Below are positions 53,233 through 62,640 of a stretch of 64,000 nt of DNA, piece after piece (the stretch's first letter is position 1; each line of letters begins with the position of its first letter). The stretch is from Salinimonas lutimaris. GTDB taxonomy: Bacteria > Pseudomonadota > Gammaproteobacteria > Enterobacterales > Alteromonadaceae. Made by a program: the position numbers and the translations under genes. The DNA lies in NCBI RefSeq assembly GCF_005222225.1, contig NZ_CP036536.1:2132001-2196000 (forward strand). The letters are read 5' to 3'. The notes beneath the pieces are model-generated. The model did no database searches. It was not told where the DNA came from and worked only from the letters and a program-made list of their open reading frames with translations.

Positions 53233-54120
53233 TTATTTGGCGGCAAACAATTCAAAGATACTGGAAAAATCACGGTCCTGATTGCCCTGCCCCTGATGCA
53301 GGCGGTACAGGCTTTGTGCCAACGCTGCCATGGGCGTTGAAGAACCACTGGTGGCGGCGGCGTCCATAGCCAGACCTAGATCTTTATTCATGAGTTTAAC
53401 CATAAATCCGCCCTGATAATCATTCGAGCTGGGGACAGCCTCCATGACACCGGGACACGGATTGTATTTTTCCAGGGTCCAGTTACACCCCGAGCTTTGC
53501 TTCATAATATCGCTCAGTACCGAAGGGTCCAGACCATGTGCCATGCCCAGCTGCAATGCTTCACTGGTGCCGGTCATCAGCACAGCCAGCAACATATTGT
53601 TGCAAATTTTAGCCACTTGTCCGGCGCCTGCCGGGCCGGCATGAAACAGGTTTTTGCCCATTTTATCAAGCACCGGCCGGGCCATATTCACCGCTTCGCT
53701 ACTGCCGCCCATAATAAAGGTGAGCGTACCGGCTGCAGCGCCCGCGGTGCCGCCAGACACAGGCGCATCCACAAAATGCTTACCGGCCGCCTCAATAGTT
53801 TGTCCCACATCGCGGGCTGTCTGGGCATCAATGGTGCTGCAGTCAATGACCAGCGCGTTGTCGGCAATATTATCCAGAATGCCGTCATCGCCCAGGTACA
53901 GGGATTTAACATGGGCCGCGGCCGGCAACATGCTGATAATCACGTCTGCGCCCATGACTGCATCGCGGGCCGTCGCCGCCGCACGTGCGCCCTGCTCGCA
54001 GGCTTTGTCGATGGCAGTAGGTACCAGATCAAACACGGTAACAGGACACTCATGTTTAAGCAGGTTGGCCGCCATCGGGCCGCCCATGTTTCCCAATCCT
54101 ATAAATGCGATCTTATTCAT
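53233..54120 (-). CDS. mmsB: 3-hydroxyisobutyrate dehydrogenase
   Basis: The 295-residue protein has an NAD(P) fold start KIAFIGLGNMGGPMAANLLK, then FVDAPVSGGTAGAAAGTLTF (substrate loop) and GAGQVAKICNNMLLAVLMTG with the catalytic Lys. It oxidises 3-hydroxyisobutyrate to methylmalonate semialdehyde in valine breakdown. It overlaps the hydrolase gene by four bases. A paralogue lies at 59892. Confidence 0.93.
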   Translation of the reverse strand: MNKIAFIGLGNMGGPMAANLLKHECPVTVFDLVPTAIDKACEQGARAAATARDAVMGADVIISMLPAAAHVKSLYLGDDGILDNIADNALVIDCSTIDAQTARDVGQTIEAAGKHFVDAPVSGGTAGAAAGTLTFIMGGSSEAVNMARPVLDKMGKNLFHAGPAGAGQVAKICNNMLLAVLMTGTSEALQLGMAHGLDPSVLSDIMKQSSGCNWTLEKYNPCPGVMEAVPSSNDYQGGFMVKLMNKDLGLAMDAAATSGSSTPMAALAQSLYRLHQGQGNQDRDFSSIFELFAAK

Positions 54121-55253
54121 GACTGTGTCTCCAGGCTGGCCAGCGGATGGGCATCATTCCATGGGCTGGTAAAAAAATAGGCGATAACGTCATCAGGGAC
54201 ATCATCAATATGGGTAAAAGCCCAGGCCGGCTGATTGTCCTTATCAATCAGCAGCGCCCGGACCCCTTCTTTGAACTCACCAAACTCAGCACACCGGCAG
54301 GATAGCCCCAGCTCCATGGTAAAACACTCTGCCAGCGTCAACTTCGCGCCGCGCCGGATTTGTTCAAATACCAGACTGGCGGTAACCGGTGAGCCTTTTG
54401 CCAGCGTGGCTTGCGCTTTTTCCAGCCAGCGGTTATCGGTGGCATCCAGGTTGAGAATCTGGGCGGCAACCTGACCGGCTGACTCACCCTGACACGCGGC
54501 GGTAATGGTAGATTGCAGCGGCTCTATCTGAGCCGGTTTGCGCTCATCGGGGGCAGTGGCCACCTGAGACAGCGCAACATTGAGTACTGCACTGACCGTG
54601 TCGGGAGATAAACTGGCCGTGGCCAGAGTATCAAGCACGGTACTGAGGCTGTCGGTCTGACAATAATGGTCTGCCAGCCCCACGTAACAGGCATCGGTGG
54701 CATTAATGCTGGCCCCGGTCAGGCCCAGAAACAACCCATTGTGGCCGCTCATGCGGGGGAGAAAATAACTGCCGCCCACATCCGGATACAGCCCGATAGA
54801 AATCTCCGGCATGGCCAGTCGGGAGGTCTCCGTTACCACCCGGTGAGACGCACCGGCCATCAGGCCCATCCCGCCTCCCATCACAATACCTGCCCCCCAT
54901 ACCATGACCGGCTTTGAGTAGGTATGAATCAGATGGTCGAGCTCATACTCAACAGTAAAAAAGGTCTGCACAAATTCCGGGATTCCGCCCGGGGTCTCCT
55001 GCATGGCCCGGTACATGGAAACAATATCGCCACCGGCACAAAATGCCTTTTCACCTTCACTGCTGATAACCACAAACATGACGTCGTCCCGGGATTGCCA
55101 GGCACTGAGTGCCCCCAGCATCAGCTCGGCCATTTCCAGGTCCAGCGCATTAAGCGCCCGGGGTTTGTTAAGGATTAAGTGACCGGCGAGCTGGCCATCA
55201 GCCAGCGCAATTTCACGGACAAGTACCGGTGGTGCTGTACTGGCGTCTTGCAT
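54117..55253 (-). CDS. 3-hydroxyisobutyryl-CoA hydrolase (crotonase fold)
   Basis: The 378-residue protein has GHLILNKPRALNALDLEMAE, EKAFCAGGDIVSMYRAM (oxyanion loop) and VMGGGMGLMAGASHRVVTE, with PEISIGLYPDVGGSYFLPRM, the HIBYL-CoA hydrolase subgroup of crotonases. It frees 3-hydroxyisobutyrate from its CoA ester. It lies between the acyl-CoA dehydrogenase and mmsB genes; no second crotonase (methacrylyl-CoA hydratase) is in the cluster. Confidence 0.92.
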   Translation of the reverse strand: MQDASTAPPVLVREIALADGQLAGHLILNKPRALNALDLEMAELMLGALSAWQSRDDVMFVVISSEGEKAFCAGGDIVSMYRAMQETPGGIPEFVQTFFTVEYELDHLIHTYSKPVMVWGAGIVMGGGMGLMAGASHRVVTETSRLAMPEISIGLYPDVGGSYFLPRMSGHNGLFLGLTGASINATDACYVGLADHYCQTDSLSTVLDTLATASLSPDTVSAVLNVALSQVATAPDERKPAQIEPLQSTITAACQGESAGQVAAQILNLDATDNRWLEKAQATLAKGSPVTASLVFEQIRRGAKLTLAECFTMELGLSCRCAEFGEFKEGVRALLIDKDNQPAWAFTHIDDVPDDVIAYFFTSPWNDAHPLASLETQS

Positions 55254-55275
55254 GCGTGTTCTCCTTTACGTTGAA

Positions 55276-56430
55276 TTACAGTACCTGACGTTCGTCGGCC
55301 AGTAACCGGCGACCGATAATCAGGCGCATAATTTCGTTGGTGCCTTCCAAAATCTGGTGCACCCTGACATCGCGCACATGGCGCTCCAGCGGATACTCTT
55401 TGATGTAGCCATACCCACCGTGCAGCTGTAACGCTTCGTTACACACCTTAAACCCAATATCGGTGGCAAACCGCTTGGCCATAGCACAATAGGTGGTGCG
55501 GTCCGCGTCCTGATTATCCAGCTTCCAGGCGGCCAGCCGGACCATTTGGCGGGCTGCCACCAGCTCGGTTGCCATGTCGGCCAGCTTGAACTGCAATGCC
55601 TGAAACGCCGCCAGGGGCTTACCAAACTGTTCACGCTCATGCATGTAATTGCGGGCGGTATCGAGCGCTTGCTGAGCGGTCCCGACAGAACAGGTGGCAA
55701 TATTAATTCTGCCGCCGTCCAGGCCCATCATGGCAAACCGGAAACCGTCACCTTCTTCACCCAGCAGCCAGTCAGCCTGTAGTTGCACATCCTCAAAGGT
55801 AATCATGCGGGTTGGCTGGGCATTCCAGCCCATTTTTTCTTCGGGTTTGCCATAGGTAATACCCACAGCATCTGCCGGCACTGCAAACGCGGATACCCCT
55901 TGCGCACCCGGCCCGCCGGTGCGCGCCATCACCACCAGCACATGGGTACTGCCGGCTCCGGAGATAAATACCTTGGCGCCGTTTAGCACATAGCCGTCGC
56001 CCTGTTTTCTGGCGGTGGTTTTCAGCGAGGCGGCATCTGAACCTGCCCCTGGCTCAGTCAGGCAGTATGAGGCCAGTTGCTGCCCTGACACCAGTGATTC
56101 ACACCACCGGTCACGGACCGCGTCGGTGCCCCAGGTGGCAATCATCCAGGTGGCCATATTATGAATGGTCAGCATGGCTGTGGTGGTGGTACAGCCCATG
56201 GCCAGCTGCTCAAAGATGATGGATGAGTCTAGCCGGCTCAGTCCCAGCCCGCCCTGCTCCTCGGGAGTATACAGACCACAAAACCCCAGTTCGCCGGCCT
56301 GCTGAAGCGCTTCAACCGGAAAAATATGCTCAGCATCCCAGCGTGCCGCATTGGGCGCCAGCGCTTCACGGGCAAACTGGGCCGCTGTCTGGGCAAAGGC
56401 CTGCTGATCTTCGGTTAACTGAAAATCCAT
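55276..56430 (-). CDS. Isobutyryl-CoA dehydrogenase (acyl-CoA dehydrogenase family)
   Basis: The 384-residue protein has the FAD acyl-CoA dehydrogenase motifs ASYCLTEPGAGSDAASLKTT and RDVRVHQILEGTNEIMRLII; the catalytic Glu would be in the latter region. Position in the mms cluster points to isobutyryl-CoA as the substrate. Short-/branched-chain relatives cannot be excluded from sequence. It is followed after 22 bases by the hydrolase gene. Confidence 0.9.
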   Translation of the reverse strand: MDFQLTEDQQAFAQTAAQFAREALAPNAARWDAEHIFPVEALQQAGELGFCGLYTPEEQGGLGLSRLDSSIIFEQLAMGCTTTTAMLTIHNMATWMIATWGTDAVRDRWCESLVSGQQLASYCLTEPGAGSDAASLKTTARKQGDGYVLNGAKVFISGAGSTHVLVVMARTGGPGAQGVSAFAVPADAVGITYGKPEEKMGWNAQPTRMITFEDVQLQADWLLGEEGDGFRFAMMGLDGGRINIATCSVGTAQQALDTARNYMHEREQFGKPLAAFQALQFKLADMATELVAARQMVRLAAWKLDNQDADRTTYCAMAKRFATDIGFKVCNEALQLHGGYGYIKEYPLERHVRDVRVHQILEGTNEIMRLIIGRRLLADERQVL

Positions 56431-56439
56431 ATCCTCTCC

Positions 56440-57930
56440 TTAACTCAACGAAATAGTCATGTTAGGCCCACCGGGAATATCACTTTCCGGCCAGCGGGAG
56501 GTGATTGTTTTGGTTTCGGTATAAAAGCGGATGGCCTGTTTGCCGTAGGCGTGCAGATCGCCATAAAAAGAATTTTTCCAGCCGGTGAATGAGAAAAACG
56601 GCAGCGGCACAGGAATGGGCACATTAATGCCGACCTGCCCTACGGTCACCTCGCGCTGGTATTTACGGGCGGCTGCACCGCTGTTGGTGAAAATAGAGGT
56701 GCCGTTTCCATAGGGATTGTTATTAACCAGCGTCAGCGCCTCGTCCAGAGAGTCGGCATTGACCATCGACAGTACCGGTCCGAAGATCTCCTGCTGATAA
56801 ATATCCATCTCAGGTGTAACATCGCTAAACACCGTAGGGCCAACCCAGTTACCCTGCTCATAACCTGGTACGGTCACCTCGCTGCCATCAACCAGACAGG
56901 TCGCGCCTTGCTGCTTGCCACTTTCAATCAGAGATAGCACACGCTGACGGGCCTGCGGGCTGATAAGCGGGCCAAAGGCACTGTCTTTGTCTGTCCACGG
57001 ACCGGGTTTTACCTGACCGATACGCTCTGCCAGTTCAGGGATCCAGGCCTGGGCCTCACCCACAAACACTGCAACGGAAATCGCCATACAGCGTTGTCCG
57101 GCGGCACCTACCGATGCGCCCACCAGATTATTCAACACATGCTCTTTGTTGGCATCTGGCATGATAACGGTGTGGTTTTTAGCGCCGGCAAAACACTGTG
57201 CCCGCTTCATGTTGGCGGTGGCGGTTCGGTAAATATGCTGGCCGACCGGCACTGAGCCAACAAACGACACGGCTTTGATCGTGGGGTGAGTCAACAGCGG
57301 CTCTACCTGGTCCTTACCGCCGTGAATCACATTGAGCACACCGTCAGGCGCGCCTGCCTGCTTAAACAGTTCAGCCAGTTTCATCGGCGTCATCGGGTCC
57401 TGTTCGGACGGCTTGAGTACAAAGGTATTGCCACAGGCAATCGACAGCGGAAACATCCACAGCGGGATCATCGCCGGGAAATTAAACGGCGTAATCCCTG
57501 CACATACGCCCAGTGGCTGGATATAACTGTAGGTATCAATACCCCGGGCCACATTCTCTGCGGTTTCGCCCATCATCAGTGAAGGCACATTCATGGCCTG
57601 TTCAACCACTTCGATTCCACGCCAGACATCGCCCATCGCATCATCAAAAGTCTTGCCGGTTTCAGCGGCCAGAATTTCAGCAATCTCTTTTTGTTGCTCT
57701 TTCAGCAGCGCCTGATAACGCATCATTAATCGCGCCCGCTCTGTCACAGGCACATCTTTCCAGGTTTCAAATGCCTTGCTGGCACTGTCGATAGCCTGCT
57801 CAATTTCATCACTGGTTGCACAGGGCACTCTGGCAATCACGTCATTATTCGCCGGGTTGGTTACATCAATATATGCATCGGTGGCAGACTGACATAACTC
57901 GCCGTTGATAAGTAAGGGTACATGGTTCAT
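56440..57930 (-). CDS. mmsA: Methylmalonate-semialdehyde dehydrogenase (CoA-acylating)
   Basis: The 496-residue aldehyde dehydrogenase has [54 protein letters not shown], and the MMSDH-specific [15 protein letters not shown], with [19 protein letters not shown] holding the catalytic Cys. It converts methylmalonate semialdehyde to propionyl-CoA. It is the first gene of the operon; a palindromic operator candidate is 45 bases upstream. Confidence 0.95.
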   Translation of the reverse strand: MNHVPLLINGELCQSATDAYIDVTNPANNDVIARVPCATSDEIEQAIDSASKAFETWKDVPVTERARLMMRYQALLKEQQKEIAEILAAETGKTFDDAMGDVWRGIEVVEQAMNVPSLMMGETAENVARGIDTYSYIQPLGVCAGITPFNFPAMIPLWMFPLSIACGNTFVLKPSEQDPMTPMKLAELFKQAGAPDGVLNVIHGGKDQVEPLLTHPTIKAVSFVGSVPVGQHIYRTATANMKRAQCFAGAKNHTVIMPDANKEHVLNNLVGASVGAAGQRCMAISVAVFVGEAQAWIPELAERIGQVKPGPWTDKDSAFGPLISPQARQRVLSLIESGKQQGATCLVDGSEVTVPGYEQGNWVGPTVFSDVTPEMDIYQQEIFGPVLSMVNADSLDEALTLVNNNPYGNGTSIFTNSGAAARKYQREVTVGQVGINVPIPVPLPFFSFTGWKNSFYGDLHAYGKQAIRFYTETKTITSRWPESDIPGGPNMTISLS

Positions 57931-57974
57931 GGCTGCTTCCTGTTCGTTTTTTTACACATTAACCCCACCTCTCC

Positions 57975-57990
57975 TTGACGTAAACGTCAA
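57975..57990. promoter_or_regulatory. TTGACG-TAAA-CGTCAA palindrome upstream of mmsA
   Basis: A 16-base site with perfect 6-bp arms around TAAA, 45 bases before the mmsA start codon. LiuR-type MerR regulators of branched-chain amino-acid degradation in gammaproteobacteria bind TT(G/T)ACGT..ACGT(C/A)AA-like palindromes, as I recall. The link to LiuR is inference; no merR gene lies in the window. Confidence 0.6.
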
Positions 57991-58178
57991 CCATCAACGA
58001 AAGGTTATTTTATTGTAAAGTAAGTGTGACATTAACATCTCACCCTTTCATCGTCGATACCGGTCAGCGAGCGCATAAAGCCTGGCCCAGGAAAACATAG
58101 CGAAAGCTGCTAAACTTGATATGCTTGATGTTATTAAAAAAGTTTGAAGAAAACTGCTTCAGAGGCGCGCTCCCATTC

Positions 58179-59855
58179 ATGACGTATCGCTTAGCCATTG
58201 TTGAAGACAACGCTACTGCCAGAGCTAACCTGCGCAGCCATCTGCTCAATGCAGGACCGTTTGAAATTAGCAGTTTCAGTAATGGAAAAGAGCTGAAAAC
58301 GGCACTGCGTAAACAGCATTTTGAACTACTGTTGCTCGACTTTCATCTGGGTGAAAGTAAGAACGGCGTGGAATGGTTAACAGAATTGCGCACAGCAGGT
58401 TTTATAAAACCCAGCACCGGTGTGGTATTTATGACCTCTGACCGGATGCCCCAGACCATTGGTAAAATCATCGATTGCCAGCCTGATCTGCTGCTTATCA
58501 AACCCTACAACATGAAAACCCTGAACCGGGGACTACAACATTACCTGGCCTACCGCCGCTTTGTAAAAGATGCGCTTGATGCCATCGATCAGGGTGACCG
58601 GGGGCTGGCTTTGCGTCTGCTGCGCCAGAAACTCAAAACAGAAGTACCGGCTCGCCTGCGTAATGACGTTGTTAAGCTCAAAGCCCAGCTGTTTTTTGAT
58701 TTAGGTGACCTGAACCGGGCGCAGGCGTTATATGACAATATTCTATTACAGTCAGACAAAGTGCTGTGGGCCCAGTGGGGAAAAATAAAGTGCGCGTATG
58801 TCTCTGGCAACTGGGCCGGGTGTAAAGACGACCTTAGCAAATTGCTGGACAGTCAGCTGGCCCGGGACAAAGCATTTGAATGGCTGGCCGGCCTGTGTTT
58901 TGAACAGCAAGCCTACTCACAGGCAGAGTATTTTCTGGACCATATTAAAGACTCGGAGCTCAGTGTACCGGCGACCCGCCTGAAAACCCTGACCTACCAG
59001 CGTCAGCACCGGGTTCTGGAAGGCATTGAACTGCTTCAGAAAAAACGGGACGGTAACCGCTCGGCCAAAGAACGTTTTAACGAGTTTACCTTTGAGCTGG
59101 CTGAATTTTATCTGTCGATAGCAGAGCAACAGCCTGCCATGCACCGGCAGGAAAGCTTATCGCAGGCACGCAAACTGGTGGGCGTTGCCGCGCGAAATCA
59201 GGCTGACCCGCAGCAAGTGCAAAAGCGGGATATTCTGCTTGCCTACAGTGCAGTACTTGAAGATGACCCGCGTAAAGCCGAACACCTTTTGCAACAAAGC
59301 TCCGGCGATGGTTATACAGACAATTATCAGCGTACCGATACCGGTAGTCTGATTGTGGCAGCCAGAGTGTTTAACGCCATTAAACAGCCGGAAAAAGCAC
59401 GGGAACTGCTGGCGCTGGCGCATCATCGTAATCAGAATAATCTGAGTCTGTCGGACCAGATCACCCATCAGCAGAACCTGTCCGGCACAGAGCGTCAGCT
59501 GGGCATTGCCGCAGAACAGGCATTTGAGCTCAATGACACTGGCATGACGCTGTACTCTAAAAAAGCCTACCTGAAGGCCATGTACTACTTTTATCAGGCG
59601 TATGAATTACTGCCCGATACCCCGGCTTTCGGGCTAAACCTCTTGCAATGCATGGTCGATTCCACTCATCCGGCGTATCGCTCCTGGACCGTGCTCAGTC
59701 TGCTGGAAAAAATGCAGGCTGCCACATTGTCAGGAAATAATCAGGCCAGGCTGGAGCGGATCATTACTCTGATCGATGCACAGGAAGCTCTGTACGCCTC
59801 GGCCAGAACCCTGGATATGACAGATACAGGCCATGACACTCCGTCGGGCACTTAG
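58179..59855 (+). CDS. Response regulator receiver domain fused to TPR repeats (second copy)
   Basis: Chosen start ATG 58179 (MTYRLAIVEDNATARANL), 558 residues; the longer frame from 58116 adds an unsupported leader. The receiver has the acid pair in IVEDNA, the phospho-Asp in LLLDFHLGESKNGVEW and the Lys in LLIKPYNMK. A helical TPR-type region follows (~140-540): LRLLRQKLKTEVPARL, LFDLGDLNRAQALYDN-like, FELNDTGMTLYSKKAYLKAM. Same architecture as 32893-34545. It is divergent from the valine operon. There is no output domain, so it probably acts through protein contact. A GGGCAC...GTGCCC hairpin overlaps the stop. Confidence 0.87.
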   Translation: MTYRLAIVEDNATARANLRSHLLNAGPFEISSFSNGKELKTALRKQHFELLLLDFHLGESKNGVEWLTELRTAGFIKPSTGVVFMTSDRMPQTIGKIIDCQPDLLLIKPYNMKTLNRGLQHYLAYRRFVKDALDAIDQGDRGLALRLLRQKLKTEVPARLRNDVVKLKAQLFFDLGDLNRAQALYDNILLQSDKVLWAQWGKIKCAYVSGNWAGCKDDLSKLLDSQLARDKAFEWLAGLCFEQQAYSQAEYFLDHIKDSELSVPATRLKTLTYQRQHRVLEGIELLQKKRDGNRSAKERFNEFTFELAEFYLSIAEQQPAMHRQESLSQARKLVGVAARNQADPQQVQKRDILLAYSAVLEDDPRKAEHLLQQSSGDGYTDNYQRTDTGSLIVAARVFNAIKQPEKARELLALAHHRNQNNLSLSDQITHQQNLSGTERQLGIAAEQAFELNDTGMTLYSKKAYLKAMYYFYQAYELLPDTPAFGLNLLQCMVDSTHPAYRSWTVLSLLEKMQAATLSGNNQARLERIITLIDAQEALYASARTLDMTDTGHDTPSGT

Positions 59856-59891
59856 TACATCGTGCCCGGCTGGGCGCAGCGGTTTAGCAGG

Positions 59892-60746
59892 CTAAGTGAG
59901 ACGGGTCAGCAAGCTGGAAGTGTCCCAGCGACGACCGCCGGCTTTTTGCACGTCAGCATAGTACTGATCCACCAGTGCAGTCAGCGCCAGGGTTGAGCCA
60001 TTGCGGCGGGCTTCATCCAGTGCAATCGCCAGGTCTTTACGCATCCAGTCCACTGCAAATCCAAAATCATACTCACCGGCCAGCATGGTTGTGGCCCGGT
60101 TTTCCATCTGCCAGGATTGCGCTGCGCCTTTACTGATAACTTCCACTACCTGGGCGCAGTCAAGTCCGGCCTGCTGGCCAAAATGCAGCGCTTCAGCCAG
60201 CCCCTGCACAATGCCGGCAATACAAATCTGATTCATCATCTTGGCCAGCTGTCCACTGCCCGACTCACCCAGTAACTGCGCGTGTCTGGCATACACATTT
60301 AAAGCGGCCTCAGCCTGACTGAACACGGCTTCATCACCCCCTACCATAATGGTTAACTGACCATTTTCGGCCCCTGCCTGACCGCCTGATACCGGCGCGT
60401 CCAGAAAGCCTACCTGTTTGTCCAGACATGCCTGATAAAGCTCACGAGCGACCTGTGCCGAGGCCGTAGTATGGTCAATCAGCACCGCACCACTTTGCAT
60501 CGCAGACAGTGCGCTGTATCCGACCTGACGAACATCATCATCGTTACCCACACACATCATGACCAAATCGGCCTGTTGTACCGCCTCCTGCGGCGTTTCT
60601 GCCAGTGTACCTGTGTATGTCTGACACCATTGGCGGGCTTTGTCTGTGGTTCGGTTGTATACCGTTACCTCATAGCCCTGGCTGGCCAGGTGGCCTGCCA
60701 TCGGATACCCCATGACCCCTAACCCCAAAAAGCTGACTTTCTTCAT
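59892..60746 (-). CDS. NAD(P)-dependent beta-hydroxyacid dehydrogenase
   Basis: Chosen start ATG 60746, five bases after GGGGA. 284 residues. KKVSFLGLGVMGYPMAGHLA (nucleotide fold), FLDAPVSGGQAGAENGQLTI and GSGQLAKMMNQICIAGIVQG place it in the 3-hydroxyisobutyrate/tartronate-semialdehyde/GLYR family. It is a paralogue of mmsB but not clustered with it; substrate unknown, perhaps succinate semialdehyde or glyoxylate. Confidence 0.87.
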   Translation of the reverse strand: MKKVSFLGLGVMGYPMAGHLASQGYEVTVYNRTTDKARQWCQTYTGTLAETPQEAVQQADLVMMCVGNDDDVRQVGYSALSAMQSGAVLIDHTTASAQVARELYQACLDKQVGFLDAPVSGGQAGAENGQLTIMVGGDEAVFSQAEAALNVYARHAQLLGESGSGQLAKMMNQICIAGIVQGLAEALHFGQQAGLDCAQVVEVISKGAAQSWQMENRATTMLAGEYDFGFAVDWMRKDLAIALDEARRNGSTLALTALVDQYYADVQKAGGRRWDTSSLLTRLT

Positions 60747-60837
60747 TTTTTCCCCATGCCACACGGCGGTTTATTATTCTTCAATAGCGCTATGCTACTG
60801 GCAACAGGTAACGATTGGAACCGTCATATGCTGCTGG

Positions 60838-61314
60838 CTAGAAGGAAAATCCAACACCCACTGCGGCGACGACCGCATCGTGATAGTCCGGCAGATAGTC
60901 ATAATGAAATTGGGGCGAAATCGTCACCGGACCCACACTGAACTCATACAACGTGCCCACACGCAGCACAGTATGCTCTTTGGTACCTTTTTTCTCGAAT
61001 CCCGGCCCCACCTGAATAATCCAGGCGGGGGTTAGATGCAGATCCGCAACCAGCAAATAGGTCCAGCATTCCAAATGACCCCGGGCGTATTCGGCTACCG
61101 CACCGACACCGGTAAAATCACTCAGCCGGTATTCATAATCCACGCCGATGGTAAACGCACTGGGATGTTTTTCGGTATCGGTACCGCCCAGTACTAAAGA
61201 TAAATGATGGGGAGTGAGACGCCAGTCATGATCAGCACCTGCTGCAAGCGTTTTCGTACATAACAGTAAACACAGTAAAGCCGGTAACAGAATAAGTGAA
61301 CGCATAAGCAACAT
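60838..61314 (-). CDS. Small outer-membrane beta-barrel-like protein
   Basis: The 158-residue protein has a signal peptide (about 1-25, ending LAAG; start ATG 61314 or 61305). The rest is alternating strands (HHLSLVLGGTDTEKHP, FTIGVDYEYRLSDFTGVG, VTISPQFHYDYLPDY) that end in ..VGVGFSF, a terminal aromatic typical of BAM substrates. It looks like an eight-stranded OmpA/PagP-size barrel. Function unknown. Confidence 0.72.
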   Translation of the reverse strand: MLLMRSLILLPALLCLLLCTKTLAAGADHDWRLTPHHLSLVLGGTDTEKHPSAFTIGVDYEYRLSDFTGVGAVAEYARGHLECWTYLLVADLHLTPAWIIQVGPGFEKKGTKEHTVLRVGTLYEFSVGPVTISPQFHYDYLPDYHDAVVAAVGVGFSF

Positions 61315-61621
61315 CAGCCATAGAGCAATGCAGAAATGTCGGTGGTTGTCCCTAGCGCACAGACATGCGAAACCGCGTATCAGGCCGGTACCCGCTTCGT
61401 CTTTGACTGAGCACCCGATGGCCTGCTACTACACGTATAGCACAGCCACTGACTGCTCACCGGAAAACTTTTTAACAGGCTGATTTTTGTAATTTTTTAT
61501 TTTCCTCCTTCACAGCACGCCATGGCCCTGGTTGATTTATATCAAGTCTGCCCGTAAAGACAGTTTTTGCCTGACAATAACGTGATACGCTTAGATTTTC
61601 GCCTTCTACCGGAGCCTCATC
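61315..61621. other. Intergenic region upstream of ldhA
   Basis: About 300 bases without a gene, between the divergent barrel gene and ldhA. The only recognised element is the FNR-type box at 61532-61545. A reverse frame running through it and into ldhA (61472-61900) looks spurious. Confidence 0.55.
61532..61545. promoter_or_regulatory. FNR/Anr box TTGATTTATATCAA upstream of ldhA
   Basis: TTGAT-TTAT-ATCAA is a perfect match to the FNR/ANR consensus TTGATN4ATCAA, about 77 bases upstream of the ldhA start codon, a usual place for oxygen-controlled activation (class II or I depending on the start site). This would switch on D-lactate fermentation under low oxygen. The fnr gene itself is not in the window. 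Confidence 0.85.
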
Positions 61622-62623
61622 ATGACCTGCCATGTTGCCGTGTTCAGTACACAACCCTACGATAAAGCGTCCTTTGAGCTGGCCCTGACAGACACCAGTG
61701 AACTGACCCTGCATTTTTTTGAGGCTGCACTGAGCATACAGACCTGCCAGCTGGCGCAGAATATGGATGCGGTGTGTATTTTTGTCAACGATAGCGCTGA
61801 TGCACAGGTCATCGCCACCCTGGCTAGCATGGGGATCAGGCATATTGCCCTGCGCTGCGCCGGGTTTAACCAGGTAGATCTGGAAGCTGCCCAACTGCAT
61901 GGCCTTAGCGTTTCCCGGGTGCCGGCCTATTCACCCGAATCAGTCGCAGAACACACGCTGGCATTGATAATGACCCTGAACCGCAAAACTCACCGCGCTT
62001 TTAATCGGGTACGTGAAGGCAATTTTGCGCTAAACGGTCTGCAGGGATTTACGCTAAAGGGCAAGGTGGCCGGTATTATCGGCACCGGACAAATTGGGCT
62101 GGCAACAGCCAGAATACTGCTGGGTATGGGTTGTAAGGTGTTATGCTATGACCCGACTCCTGACAGCGCACTGCGCGAGGAAGGGGCGCAGTATGTCAGC
62201 CTGAACAGCCTGATTCAGCAAAGTCATATTATCAGTCTGCACTGCCCGCTAAGCCCGGCGACTCATCACCTGATTAACCATAATGTGATTGCGCAGATGC
62301 GCTGCCAGGTCATGCTGATTAATACATCAAGAGGCGGACTGCTGGATACGCAGGCGGTCATTGCCGGCCTTAAAGTCGGCAAAATCGGCTATCTGGGTAT
62401 TGATGTATACGAGCAGGAAGCCGGGCTGTTTTTTCACGACCACTCTGATGACATTATTCAGGATGATTTATTTGAACGACTGGCCAGCTTTCCCAATACA
62501 TTGATCACAGGGCATCAGGGCTTTTTCACCCATGAAGCATTAAGCGAAATAGCCGCTACCACCCTGGATAACCTGCAACGGGCTGCTGCCGGCAAACACC
62601 ACGCCGACACCTTTATGGTGTAA
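61622..62623 (+). CDS. ldhA: D-lactate dehydrogenase (2-hydroxyacid dehydrogenase family)
   Basis: The 333-residue protein has a Rossmann motif GIIGTGQIGLATARILLGMG, the substrate-binding Arg in LRCAGFNQVDLEAA, the catalytic pair region HCPLSPATHHLINHNVI and INTSRGGLLDTQAVIAGLK, then GIDVYEQEAGLFF and GHQGFFTHEAL (catalytic His). Together these match fermentative LdhA of gammaproteobacteria. It reduces pyruvate to D-lactate with NADH. The FNR-type box upstream supports anaerobic control. Confidence 0.94.
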   Translation: MTCHVAVFSTQPYDKASFELALTDTSELTLHFFEAALSIQTCQLAQNMDAVCIFVNDSADAQVIATLASMGIRHIALRCAGFNQVDLEAAQLHGLSVSRVPAYSPESVAEHTLALIMTLNRKTHRAFNRVREGNFALNGLQGFTLKGKVAGIIGTGQIGLATARILLGMGCKVLCYDPTPDSALREEGAQYVSLNSLIQQSHIISLHCPLSPATHHLINHNVIAQMRCQVMLINTSRGGLLDTQAVIAGLKVGKIGYLGIDVYEQEAGLFFHDHSDDIIQDDLFERLASFPNTLITGHQGFFTHEALSEIAATTLDNLQRAAAGKHHADTFMV

Positions 62624-62640
62624 CTATTATAGTGTGACTG

